Of a stretch of 43,156 nt of DNA, positions 8,721 to 16,179 are shown one piece after another (within the stretch, counting starts at the first letter, position 1; each line of letters opens with the position of its first letter). The translations under genes were made by a program, and so were the position numbers. This stretch comes from Oscillatoriales cyanobacterium PMM_0080 (GTDB lineage Bacteria > Cyanobacteriota > Cyanobacteriia > Cyanobacteriales > Microcoleaceae), in assembly GCA_949127775.1 (NCBI GenBank), contig CASBQF010000129.1, positions 1 through 43,156 of the forward strand, read 5' to 3'. Under the pieces are notes generated by a model. The model saw nothing but the letters and a program-made list of their open reading frames with translations, was not told the DNA's origin and did not search any database.

Positions 8721-9452
8721 TCAATAGCTAATTTGCAAAGTAACAGAGGCTTCTATTTGCTGCTCCCCTCCCACCACCGGCGTTGTAGCTTCAGCAGCCC
8801 GAGAAGACAACTGCCTGTACGCAGGCCGCGCACTCCCACCGATAACTTGAATTCTCAGAATCTCTCCGCGCTTGAGGTTGAGCGCGCTCAAGACTGTATC
8901 TGCTTGCGATTGAGCATCTTGAGCGGCTTTTTTGAGTGCTTGTTTTTCAGCTTGTTCGATCGCACTTTCGGTGGCCACAAAGCTCACACCTTGGATTCGG
9001 GTTGCTCCGGCCCTCACTGCATCGTCGAGTAAAGTGCCAGCAGATTGAGTATTGATGCGAAAACTGACGGTATTGGTAGCAGTATACCCTATTATTACGC
9101 GCTGCTTGTTGTTTTCGTCGCTGTAATTCGGGCTGAGGTTGATACCCGTAGTTGCGAGTTTTTCTACTTGGCGCGATCGCAGCAATTCTACCACAGCGGA
9201 CGATCGTTTTGCCGCTTCCTGCTGCACCTCGGCAGCCGTTTTCCCCTCCACCTCAACTCCCAAACGCACGAGAGTTTGAGTTGTCGGAATTGCTTCAACA
9301 CCGCTCCCAGTAACTGTTAGCGTTCTGATCCGTTGTTCCCCGGCCACCGCCGGATCTAATCCCGCGAAACTCACGAGAGTCAAGGTTAAACATAACGCCG
9401 TTACCAGACTGCGGAAATTGATTCTAGTATTGCGTTGAAAATTTGAATTCAT
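8721..9452 (-). CDS. SIMPL domain (DUF541) secreted/periplasmic protein
   Basis: A 243-residue protein from ATG 9452, with GAGGAG ten bases upstream. A longer TTG-initiated frame from 9476 exists but lacks that signal. Residues 1-38 form a signal peptide: basic NFQRNTRINFR, hydrophobic LVTALCLTLTLVSFAG, then AVA at the likely cleavage site. The mature part begins with the SIMPL signature RIRTLTVTGSGVEAIPTT and carries VRLGVEVEGKTAAEVQQEAA and YTATNTVSFRI. The SIMPL family (bacterial BP26/YggE and others) forms periplasmic oligomers implicated in stress tolerance; the precise role is unclear. Its stop codon TGA is the first part of the adjoining repeat terminus. Confidence 0.88.
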   Translation of the reverse strand: MNSNFQRNTRINFRSLVTALCLTLTLVSFAGLDPAVAGEQRIRTLTVTGSGVEAIPTTQTLVRLGVEVEGKTAAEVQQEAAKRSSAVVELLRSRQVEKLATTGINLSPNYSDENNKQRVIIGYTATNTVSFRINTQSAGTLLDDAVRAGATRIQGVSFVATESAIEQAEKQALKKAAQDAQSQADTVLSALNLKRGEILRIQVIGGSARPAYRQLSSRAAEATTPVVGGEQQIEASVTLQISY

Positions 9453-9549
9453 AAACTCGATGCTCCTCACATACAACAGATGCTATACTTGACCTTCGCA
9501 TGGAAATTACTAAACATTCAGCCTGTTACATTTTTAGCAACTATCAAAA

Positions 9550-9574
9550 ACATTAGTCATTAGTCGTTGGTTAT
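9550..9574. repeat. Heptamer repeat tract (ATTAGTC), left part
   Basis: Degenerate copies of the 7-mer CATTAGT. The tract continues on the far side of the 121-bp inverted-repeat element (9699-9731), as if one tract had been split by its insertion. Confidence 0.7.
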
Positions 9575-9695
9575 GGGTGCATCTGGCTTGGGAAAATATA
9601 TATGTAGGGGCGAAGCATGACCGCATTCAATATAAGATTATAACTAATAACTTATATACGGTCATGCTTCGCCCTCTTCAAAACCAGATGCACCC
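9575..9695. mobile_element. 121-bp MITE-like inverted-repeat element (copy 1)
   Basis: Perfect 12-bp terminal inverted repeats (GGGTGCATCTGG and CCAGATGCACCC) enclose a second inverted repeat, GGGCGAAGCATGACCG ... CGGTCATGCTTCGCCC, itself preceded by GTAG. A near-identical copy is at 28724-28844. It is too short to encode a transposase. TTGGT stands near both edges (9567 and 9696), a possible short target duplication. Confidence 0.8.
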
Positions 9696-9698
9696 TTG

Positions 9699-9731
9699 GT
9701 CATTAGTCATTAGTCATTAGTCATTAGTTCT
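9699..9731. repeat. Heptamer repeat tract (CATTAGT)n
   Basis: Four to five copies of the 7-mer CATTAGT immediately upstream of the DUF1232 gene, whose ATG is at 9735. Its closeness leaves no room for a standard ribosome-binding site, so initiation may be unusual. Confidence 0.85.
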
Positions 9732-9734
9732 TAT

Positions 9735-10118
9735 ATGCAATCATTAAAACAAGCGGCTCGCCAACTCAAAAAAGAAACTTACGCTGTTTATTTAGCCAGT
9801 ATAGACCAGAGAGTACCTTGGTATGCCAGAATTTTAGCAGGTGTTACGGTTGCGTATGCTTTTAGCCCGATCGACTTAATTCCCGACTTCATCCCAATTC
9901 TCGGCTACTTAGACGATTTAATAATTGTACCATTAGGAATTTGGCTGGTAATCAAGATGATTCCGCCACAGGTTTTAGCCGAGTGTCGGGAAAAAGCCGC
10001 CGCCGAAATAGAGCGAGGAAAACCGATAAATCGGACAGCCGCTGCCGTAATTATTATCATCTGGATTAGCTTGGGAATATTAGCAGCAATTTGGATAAAA
10101 CAAATATTGAAACGTTAG
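9735..10118 (+). CDS. DUF1232 (YkvA-like) membrane protein
   Basis: A 127-residue protein. The DUF1232 core is at about residues 22-65: PWYARILAGVTVAYAFSPIDLIPDFIP, then GYLDDLIIVPLGIWL. The SPIDLIPDFIP and DDL elements are diagnostic. Two hydrophobic segments (about 28-45 and 60-75) and a C-terminal one (about 103-122) make it an integral or membrane-associated protein. The family is widespread and without an established biochemical role. It stands alone between a MITE-like element upstream and a type B repeat cluster downstream. Confidence 0.85.
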   Translation: MQSLKQAARQLKKETYAVYLASIDQRVPWYARILAGVTVAYAFSPIDLIPDFIPILGYLDDLIIVPLGIWLVIKMIPPQVLAECREKAAAEIERGKPINRTAAAVIIIIWISLGILAAIWIKQILKR

Positions 10119-10123
10119 AATAC

Positions 10124-10312
10124 CCGGCGGTTGAAACCGCGGCTACACAGACAAAACCCACCTCCGTGGGTTGAAGAATAGGCGTTGAAAATTACGTTTT
10201 ACGTTATTCTCTATTCGTCCGCGGAGGCGGACATCGTTTGTGTAGGCGCGGTTTCAACCGCCGTCTTATGGCGGACATCGTTTGTGTAGACGCGGTTTCA
10301 ACCGTACGTCTG
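10124..10312. repeat. Type B repeat cluster (three GTAG-hairpin units), upstream of pcrA
   Basis: One unit at about 10124-10148 (CGGCGGTTGAAACCGCGGC, ending CTAC) points opposite to two direct units at about 10240-10264 and 10285-10310 (TGTGTAGACGCGGTTTCAAC type). GTAG is followed by the hairpin GCGGTT-TC-AACCGC. Between them lie shorter inverted pieces such as AAACCCACC...GTGGGTT. The remaining bases to 10426 show no gene and probably hold the pcrA promoter. Confidence 0.85.
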
Positions 10313-10426
10313 ATCTTCATGATATTATATTGTAGGGCGATCGCACCAAACCTTAAAAAAACTCCCGGTATGACATACGAAGTATTATTTATCCCTTAAA
10401 AAAATCCAACAACTAACTATCCAACT

Positions 10427-12772
10427 ATGACTCAAACTACCGATCACCTCAGCCACCTCAACCCATCCCAGCGCCAAGCAGTCGTCCATTACAACGGGCC
10501 AATGTTAGTAGTAGCAGGCGCCGGTTCCGGTAAAACGCGAGCTCTCACTTACCGCGTAGCTAACTTAGTTCGCACCAACCGAGTTGATCCAGAAAATATT
10601 CTCGCGGTGACTTTTACGAATAAGGCCGCTAGGGAGATGAAAGAAAGAATTGAGAAATTGCTGGCGACTCAGCAAGCTGAAGCGGAATATGGCAAACCTT
10701 TGGCCGATTTAGCGCCGGAAATACAGACGAAATTACGATCGCAAATTTACCACAGAATTACCAAACAGATTTGGATGGGAACCTTCCACTCTCTGTGCGG
10801 CAGAATTCTCCGCTACGATATTGAGAAATATCAAGACGAAAAAGGTCGCCAGTGGAAGAAGAATTTTTCAATTTTTGACGAGTCAGATGCTCAAACTCTC
10901 GTCAAACAAATTGTTACCAAAGTTCTCAACCTCGATGATAAGAAATTCGATCCCCGAAAAGTCAGATATGTCATCAGCAACGCTAAAAATAAAGGTTGGT
11001 CTCCTCAAGAATTTCTCGCCGCAGAACCGGATTATCGAGGACGTGTAATTGCCGATGTTTACAGTCGCTACCAAGATGCTTTAGCCGCCAACAATGGCTT
11101 AGATTTTGATGATTTAATTCTGGTTCCGGTTAAACTCTTATCCCAAAATGAGCAAGTTTTAAATTATTGGCATCGCAAGTTTTGCCATATTTTAGTAGAC
11201 GAATATCAAGATACCAACCGCACTCAATATGATTTGATTCGGATGTTGGTCACGAATAACGTTAACCCGAAAGAGTTTGATAAATGGCAAAATCGCTCGA
11301 TTTTTGTCGTGGGCGATGTCGATCAATCAATCTACAGTTTTCGGATGGCAGATTATACCATCTTGCTGGAATTTCAAGAGGATTTCGGCGACGGTTTGTC
11401 GGACGATCAGACTCAGACGATGGTAAAATTAGAGGAGAATTATCGATCGCGCGAAAACATCCTCGAACTCGCCAACCACTTGATCGAACACAATACCGAA
11501 CGCATCGAGAAGGTGCTGCGCCCGACTCGCGAACCGGGAGCTCCGATTGTCGTGTGGCGCGCTGACAACGAAATAGATGAAGCGCAATTTGTAGCTGGTC
11601 AAATTCAAACGCTGAAGCGCCAAAACTCGGAGTACGAACAGGGTAGCAACTTTGCAATTTTATACCGCACCAACGCTCAATCTCGCTCCTTTGAAGAAGC
11701 GTTAATGTACTTGGATATTCCCTACAATATTGTCGGTGGTCTGAAGTTTTACGATCGCAAAGAAATCAAAGATATCCTAGCATACCTGCGGACGATCGCG
11801 AATCCCGACGATAGCGTCAGCATGAAACGCATCATCAACACTCCCCGCCGCGGCATTGGCGATACCACATTTGGTAAAATCGAAGAGGCTGCAACCCAAT
11901 TGGGGATACCGTTGTGGGAAATCCTCAGTGATGAGTCTTCTGTAAATACTCTCGCAGGGCGATCGGCAAAAGCGATCATTAAGTTTGCCGCCATCATTAG
12001 TAATTGGCAACAAAAACTTGAAACCACACCCGCATCGCAAATTGTCCAAGGAATTATCGAAGATTCTGGTTACATTGACGATTTGAAAAACCAAGGAACC
12101 GAAGAAGCCGAAAATCGCATCGCGAACGTTCGAGAATTGTACAACGCGGTAATCCAATTTGAAGAACAAAACGAAGAACCGACACTGACATCATTTTTAG
12201 CCAAAGCATCCTTAGCATCCGATTTAGATGACTTAAAAGAAGACGATTCGCGCGTGTCGCTGATGACTCTGCACTCGGCAAAAGGATTAGAATTTCCCGT
12301 AGTCTTTCTAGTCGGAATGGAACAAGGTTTATTTCCCAATTTCCGCAGTTTGGACGACCCAAAAGCTATTGAAGAAGAACGCCGTTTGTGCTACGTCGGC
12401 ATCACTCGCGCCCAGGAATTGCTGTTTCTGACTCACACTCGCGAACGCCGCCTTTGGGGAGGATACCGCGAACACTGCACACCTTCGCTATTCTTGGGGG
12501 AGTTACCAACACATTTGTTGGCGGGAAGTACGAAGAAAACTAAGACAAGTAAAACGGCTGCATCCAACGCAAAAACTAATAATTTAGCAGCTAATTCTGG
12601 GAGTTCTCCATCAGACTGGAAAACGGGCGAACGGGTTTTCCATCATGCTTTTGGAGTTGGAGAAATTACCCATGTTTTGGGAGTAGGCGATAAAACTAAT
12701 CTGGCAATTAAGTTTTCAGGTTTGGGCCGCAAAATTATCGATCCGAGGACGGCTAAGTTGCAGCGAGTGTAA
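10427..12772 (+). CDS. pcrA: ATP-dependent DNA helicase PcrA/UvrD (superfamily 1A)
   Basis: A 781-residue 3'-5' helicase of DNA repair and replication restart. It has the Q motif LNPSQRQAVVHYNGPML, Walker A AGAGSGKTRAL, motif Ia TFTNKAAREMKERI, motif II DEYQDTN, motif III VGDVDQSIYSFRMAD, motif IV LEENYRS, motif V LMTLHSAKGLEFPVVFL and motif VI EERRLCYVGITRA. The C-terminal Tudor-like domain (GERVFHHAFGVGEI, VKFSG-like IKFSGLGRKI) is typical of PcrA and can contact RNA polymerase in characterised homologues. Length is normal for the family. It is monocistronic, with type B repeat clusters on both sides. Confidence 0.95.
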   Translation: MTQTTDHLSHLNPSQRQAVVHYNGPMLVVAGAGSGKTRALTYRVANLVRTNRVDPENILAVTFTNKAAREMKERIEKLLATQQAEAEYGKPLADLAPEIQTKLRSQIYHRITKQIWMGTFHSLCGRILRYDIEKYQDEKGRQWKKNFSIFDESDAQTLVKQIVTKVLNLDDKKFDPRKVRYVISNAKNKGWSPQEFLAAEPDYRGRVIADVYSRYQDALAANNGLDFDDLILVPVKLLSQNEQVLNYWHRKFCHILVDEYQDTNRTQYDLIRMLVTNNVNPKEFDKWQNRSIFVVGDVDQSIYSFRMADYTILLEFQEDFGDGLSDDQTQTMVKLEENYRSRENILELANHLIEHNTERIEKVLRPTREPGAPIVVWRADNEIDEAQFVAGQIQTLKRQNSEYEQGSNFAILYRTNAQSRSFEEALMYLDIPYNIVGGLKFYDRKEIKDILAYLRTIANPDDSVSMKRIINTPRRGIGDTTFGKIEEAATQLGIPLWEILSDESSVNTLAGRSAKAIIKFAAIISNWQQKLETTPASQIVQGIIEDSGYIDDLKNQGTEEAENRIANVRELYNAVIQFEEQNEEPTLTSFLAKASLASDLDDLKEDDSRVSLMTLHSAKGLEFPVVFLVGMEQGLFPNFRSLDDPKAIEEERRLCYVGITRAQELLFLTHTRERRLWGGYREHCTPSLFLGELPTHLLAGSTKKTKTSKTAASNAKTNNLAANSGSSPSDWKTGERVFHHAFGVGEITHVLGVGDKTNLAIKFSGLGRKIIDPRTAKLQRV

Positions 12773-12775
12773 TAG

Positions 12776-12999
12776 ACAAAACCCGCCGACGCGGGTTGAA
12801 GAAGACCCGGCGGTTGAAACCGCGTCTATACAGGCAAAACCTGCCTCCGCAGGTTAAAGAATGGGCGTTAAAAATGGCGGTAAAAATTACGTTTTTATCT
12901 TTAGTCCGCGCACCATCCGGACATCGTTTGTGTAGGCGCGGTTTCAACCGCCGTCTTGTGACGGACATCGTTTGTGTAGACGCGGTTTCAACCGCCGTC
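12776..12999. repeat. Type B repeat cluster (three GTAG-hairpin units), downstream of pcrA
   Basis: Same arrangement as the upstream cluster: one unit at 12808-12831 (CGGCGGTTGAAACCGCGTC), then two direct units at about 12928-12955 and 12968-12999 (GTTTGTGTAGACGCGGTTTC). The intervening DNA also matches the upstream cluster (GGCGTT...AAAATTACGTTTT), so the two clusters are paralogous copies. The cluster ends at the stop codon of the Uma2 gene (13000-13002). Confidence 0.88.
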
Positions 13000-13632
13000 C
13001 TATCTTACAGGAAATCCAGCTTGAAAAATCTGTTCAGCAGTCAAGTTCAACTCTGGAAAAGCCAGTGATTCAACTCGTGAATCGCCCCGAAATTGCTTAA
13101 CCTGGTACTCACCATCTACCAATTGATAAACCGAGAGAGTTGGTTGTTTCGGATTACCGATGAATTGGCGGCCACCTAAACCGAGATAGTCTACAATCCA
13201 GTATTCGGGGATGCCCATTTCCTCATAATCGGAAGCTTTCAAAAAATAATCATCTCGCCAGTTTGTACTGACCACCTCTACAGCCAGTCGTACCGAACTA
13301 CCCATTGTGATGATAGATTCTTTTTTCCAGCGCGGTTCGTTGATGAGTGCAGACTGGTCTAGAATAATTACATCCGGCTGATAGCCTGACTCGTTGCGGA
13401 CGGGTTTAAGCAAACAGTCACCTGGAATCGAGTAGGGTAATTCACGACTGTCAATTTGAACTCCTAGTTTTAAGCCGATAAAACCTGTAACGTTAGAATG
13501 GTCGCCAGTTCCTAAAGGCATTTCGAGAATAACTCCGTTGCGTAGTTCGTATCGGTGAGTAGAGTTCTCTGGATACCAGGTAACGAACTCGTCAAACGTG
13601 ACTGTTTTGGCTATAGTTTGGGTTTGGATCAC
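13000..13632 (-). CDS. Uma2 family (DUF820) restriction-endonuclease-fold protein
   Basis: A 210-residue protein. The start is GTG 13632, because AAAGGAG lies just upstream at the right spacing; an in-frame ATG 90 bases further up has no such support. It follows the cyanobacterial Uma2/DUF820 plan: FDEFVTWYPENSTHRYELRNGVILEMPLGTGDHSNV, a central PDVIILDQ, then RLAVEVVSTNWRDDYFLKASDYEEMGIPEYWIVDY. The Asp, Glu-x-Val and Lys-containing segments fit a PD-(D/E)XK nuclease fold. These proteins are highly multiplied in filamentous cyanobacteria and their role is unknown. The stop codon abuts the type B repeat cluster. Confidence 0.85.
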   Translation of the reverse strand: MIQTQTIAKTVTFDEFVTWYPENSTHRYELRNGVILEMPLGTGDHSNVTGFIGLKLGVQIDSRELPYSIPGDCLLKPVRNESGYQPDVIILDQSALINEPRWKKESIITMGSSVRLAVEVVSTNWRDDYFLKASDYEEMGIPEYWIVDYLGLGGRQFIGNPKQPTLSVYQLVDGEYQVKQFRGDSRVESLAFPELNLTAEQIFQAGFPVR

Positions 13633-13769
13633 GATTTCTCCTTTGTTAGACTTCAGTCGATCGCATATTGGAATTTTTAGTGTGGATGATGCGCGATAAT
13701 TAGCATTATATCCCGATCGCACTTAAAACTATCTGCGTTCATCCGTGTTTATCTGCTTTACATCTGCGG

Positions 13770-15074
13770 TCAATCTGTCGCACTTCGCATCGCCAACAGC
13801 GCCGCCCCGTAAGCAGCCGCAGTCTGAACAGGCGTTTCAACAGGCACTTTCAAATAACGCTGACGAATCGCACTCCAAACCTGATTTCTTGCGCCACCGC
13901 CAGCAGTATAAACCTTGGTCAAAGGAGTCGCACCCAACTCCTGCAATAATTGATATCCCCGCGCTTCAATCCGCGCAATACTTTCTAACAAACCGTGCAA
14001 AAATTCCACAGAATCAGTCGGACGCGGTTCGAGTTTTGGCGGCAAATTCGGGTCATTAATTGGAAAGCGATCGCCCTTTTTCAACAATGGGTAATAATCC
14101 AGCAAACTCTCTTGCTCTGGATCGATTTGTGTGCTATAATGTTCTAACTCAGTATCCGTAAAAAAGTGTCGCAGCACCGCACCTCCGGTATTAGAAGCGC
14201 CTCCAACCAACCACAAATCACCTAATTTGTGACTATAAATCCCGTATCTAGAATCATCAACGCGGGTATGACTTAACAGTTTCACGGCTAATGTGGAACC
14301 GAGAGAAGTTACTGCTTCTCCTGGTGAATTGACACCGCTTGCTAGAAATGCTGCAATGCTATCAGTTGTCCCAGCATAAACTGTACAATGGCGGGGAAAT
14401 CCGAAGCGATCGCCCAATTCGACTTTAACTTCCCCTACAGGCGTGCCCGGTGCGACAACTTGCGGCAATTTAGGCGTTACAGCGCCCGCAATTCCCTGGA
14501 TCAACCAATCGGGATAGCACAAAGTATCAACATCAAAACCGAGTTTTAAAGCATTGTGATAGTCGCTAATTCCTAATTTTCCGTGCAGCAAAAACGCCAA
14601 CCAATCGGCTTGATGCAGGAAAACCGTAGGGGCGGTGCCCCCGTGCCCGCCCCATCCATCGCAGAGGGCGGGCACGGGGGCACCGCCCCTACAAAACCAG
14701 AGGAGTTTGGCCAGACTGGATGTGGCGCTTAAGACTGTGTGGTTGGCTGGCGCGATCGCCCGTAACGTCTCTGTCACCGCTGCACCGCGCGCATCGTTGT
14801 ATAAAATCGGTTCGCAGACTGGTACACCGTCAGTATCGCATAGCATGACTGTGGAGGAAGTGCCGTCAAGGGCGATCGCGCTTACCTGATTGCGGATGCT
14901 TGGGGGGATTTGCTCAATTACAGCCCACAGCGCATTTTGCCACACCGAGGGCAATTCCGGCTGTTGTGCGTTGGCAAAAGTGTATTCTGTCTGACAGTGG
15001 ATTGTACCCTGGGAGTCGATGATTGTCGATCGAGCGCCCGTAGTACCGAAATCTATTCCCAAATAAAGATTCAT
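13770..15074 (-). CDS. FGGY carbohydrate kinase, D-ribulose kinase (SePSK)-like, with palindrome inside
   Basis: A 434-residue FGGY sugar kinase, ATG 15074. The N-terminal phosphate loop is YLGIDFGTTGARSTIID. Further family features are AIALDGTSSTVMLCD, HQADWLAFLLHGKLG, AGTTDSIAAFLASG, GEAVTSLGSTLAVKLL, GGASNTGGAVLRHFF and AGGGARNQVWSAIRQRYL. This matches the short cyanobacterial/plant proteins once annotated as xylulokinase; the Synechococcus homologue SePSK phosphorylates D-ribulose. Residues about 128-150 (FCRGGAPVPALCDGWGGHGG and on) are encoded by a 67-bp palindrome and have no counterpart in the family as I remember it. The frame stays open. Whether the enzyme remains active is uncertain. 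It is apparently monocistronic. Confidence 0.85.
   Translation of the reverse strand: MNLYLGIDFGTTGARSTIIDSQGTIHCQTEYTFANAQQPELPSVWQNALWAVIEQIPPSIRNQVSAIALDGTSSTVMLCDTDGVPVCEPILYNDARGAAVTETLRAIAPANHTVLSATSSLAKLLWFCRGGAPVPALCDGWGGHGGTAPTVFLHQADWLAFLLHGKLGISDYHNALKLGFDVDTLCYPDWLIQGIAGAVTPKLPQVVAPGTPVGEVKVELGDRFGFPRHCTVYAGTTDSIAAFLASGVNSPGEAVTSLGSTLAVKLLSHTRVDDSRYGIYSHKLGDLWLVGGASNTGGAVLRHFFTDTELEHYSTQIDPEQESLLDYYPLLKKGDRFPINDPNLPPKLEPRPTDSVEFLHGLLESIARIEARGYQLLQELGATPLTKVYTAGGGARNQVWSAIRQRYLKVPVETPVQTAAAYGAALLAMRSATD
14626..14692. repeat. 67-bp GTAG-ended palindrome inside the D-ribulose kinase coding sequence
   Basis: Two perfect 27-nt arms (14626-14652 starting GTAGGGGCGGTGCCCCCGTG, and 14666-14692) surround a 13-nt spacer. 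The block is flanked on both sides by AAAACC (14620-14625 and 14693-14698), a possible 6-bp target duplication. It lies within an open reading frame, contributing about 22 residues rich in Gly, Ala and Pro. Confidence 0.92.
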
Positions 15075-15080
15075 TTATAG

Positions 15081-15108
15081 CAGTTGACAGTTGACAGTTG
15101 ACAGTTGT
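15081..15108. repeat. Heptamer repeat (CAGTTGA)n
   Basis: Four copies of CAGTTGA just upstream of the D-ribulose kinase ATG. Next to it, AGGGTGTGTCGC (15108-15119) pairs imperfectly with GCGACGCACCT (about 15158-15168). Confidence 0.85.
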
Positions 15109-15256
15109 AGGGTGTGTCGCCCTTGAAAATCTCTCAACAAAAATCGACAATCTCATAGCGACGCACCTGTGCATAGATAAACGAGTAAACAAACCCAAAA
15201 ATCATGTTGCAAAACTTTTTATAAATAATATAAATATAAACGAATTTGGCTCAAAA

Positions 15257-15544
15257 TTAACTCTCCTCTTTGCACTCATTAGCTAAGCGATCGTACTCAG
15301 CTTCTTGCGCCACAATATCAGCATTTATCTGCTCTTTATTAGCGTAGTAGTACGCGAGTGCTGCATGAACTTGGGCTAAATTTAAGTGAGAAATTTCAGC
15401 AATAATTTCTTCTGGACTCATCCCCATATTGTACCAAACGGCGATTCGTTGAACCGTGATTCTAGTTCCTGCGATGCGGGGGCGATTTCCACAGGTTTCT
15501 GGTGTGGAAATTATCAGAGTGCCAATATCAGTTAAAGTTGGCAT
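15257..15544 (-). CDS. DUF433-type protein, last gene of a toxin-antitoxin run
   Basis: A 95-residue protein, ATG 15544, without a visible ribosome-binding site. It shows the DUF433 pattern: TPETCGNRPRIAGTRITVQRIAVWYNMGMSPEEIIAEISHLNLAQVHAALAYYYANKEQINADI, with the conserved GxPRIxGTRI core and the predicted winged HTH. It is clearly paralogous to the gene 50 bp upstream. DUF433 proteins are commonly the small, antitoxin-like partner of DUF5615 PIN-like toxins, but no DUF5615 frame follows here. It may be an orphan antitoxin or regulator carried along with the RelE/Phd pair. Confidence 0.8.
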   Translation of the reverse strand: MPTLTDIGTLIISTPETCGNRPRIAGTRITVQRIAVWYNMGMSPEEIIAEISHLNLAQVHAALAYYYANKEQINADIVAQEAEYDRLANECKEES

Positions 15545-15594
15545 ATATTTGAATCTGAGGTTAAAAACTCTAACTTAATGATAGCATAAGTTTA

Positions 15595-15891
15595 TTATTG
15601 GCTCTTGTTTGGGCTATTTAATGCTGCCAGACTCTCATATTCTGCTTGTTGGGCAGCTAAATCAGCTTCTATTTCTGCTTGATTTGCATGATAATAAGAA
15701 AGTGCAGCATAAACTTGGGCTAAGGTAAGATGATCTAAATCTTTAGCTATCTCCTCAGCATTATTGCCTTGTTTGTACAAGGCCGCAATTCGTCGCACGG
15801 ATGTGGCTGTGCCTGCGATAATAGGGATGCCACCACGAAGTTGCGAATCGCGGGTAATTAAGGTGCCGATTTCTATAATTGTTGCTGTCAA
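15595..15891 (-). CDS. DUF433-type protein, third gene of a toxin-antitoxin run
   Basis: A 98-residue protein starting at TTG 15891, supported by AAGGAG nine bases upstream and by alignment with its neighbour. Core: RGGIPIIAGTATSVRRIAALYKQGNNAEEIAKDLDHLTLAQVYAALSYYHANQAEIEADL. Relative to the downstream paralogue the GTRI motif is changed to GTAT, so the two copies have diverged. It starts 15 bp after the Phd-type antitoxin stop, so co-transcription with the toxin-antitoxin pair is likely. No DUF5615 partner is visible. Confidence 0.8.
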   Translation of the reverse strand: MTATIIEIGTLITRDSQLRGGIPIIAGTATSVRRIAALYKQGNNAEEIAKDLDHLTLAQVYAALSYYHANQAEIEADLAAQQAEYESLAALNSPNKSQ

Positions 15892-15906
15892 AGTAGTTTC
15901 TCCTTT

Positions 15907-16176
15907 TTATAGTAGATTATCTTTGAGTAGTTGAGCTTTGACATCCTCGATGCTAATGCCTTTTCCTTCTCGAAATTGCTGGCGAGACTTCCTAACTCTT
16001 TCTTTAAATAGGGGATGATTTTCTAGGTCGTAATCAAAGGCATCATCTTCATCAGAAAAACCCCGCAATACACCGATTGCTTTTCCTTCTTTCAGGATGA
16101 TAATGTCTTCTACTTCTGCAAGTTCGAGGTATTTTGAGACATCGGTTTGTAAGTCGGTTAAAGTGACTGTTTTCAC
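15907..16176 (-). CDS. Phd/YefM-type antitoxin
   Basis: An 89-residue protein, start GTG 16176. It opens with MKTVTLTDLQTDVSKYLELAEVEDIIILKEGKAIGVLRGF, the DNA-binding and dimerisation domain of Phd/YefM-family antitoxins, which repress their own operon. The acidic and helical C-terminal half (residues about 42-89) is the expected toxin-binding part. The Shine-Dalgarno GGAGGAA lies within the last codons of the toxin gene upstream (a 3-bp gap separates stop and start), so the two are probably translationally coupled. The antitoxin follows the toxin here, the reverse of the usual order for this family. Confidence 0.88.
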   Translation of the reverse strand: MKTVTLTDLQTDVSKYLELAEVEDIIILKEGKAIGVLRGFSDEDDAFDYDLENHPLFKERVRKSRQQFREGKGISIEDVKAQLLKDNLL

Positions 16177-16179
16177 GCT

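Noticed and set aside
14626-14692. Kinase gene being a pseudogene because of the palindrome
   Set aside because: The frame remains open through the palindrome and all FGGY motifs on both sides are in the same frame, so I kept it as a coding gene.
15081-15108. Possible CRISPR array
   Set aside because: The units are 7-bp direct tandem repeats without spacers, as in the other heptamer tracts (1484, 9699, 23714, 37566).
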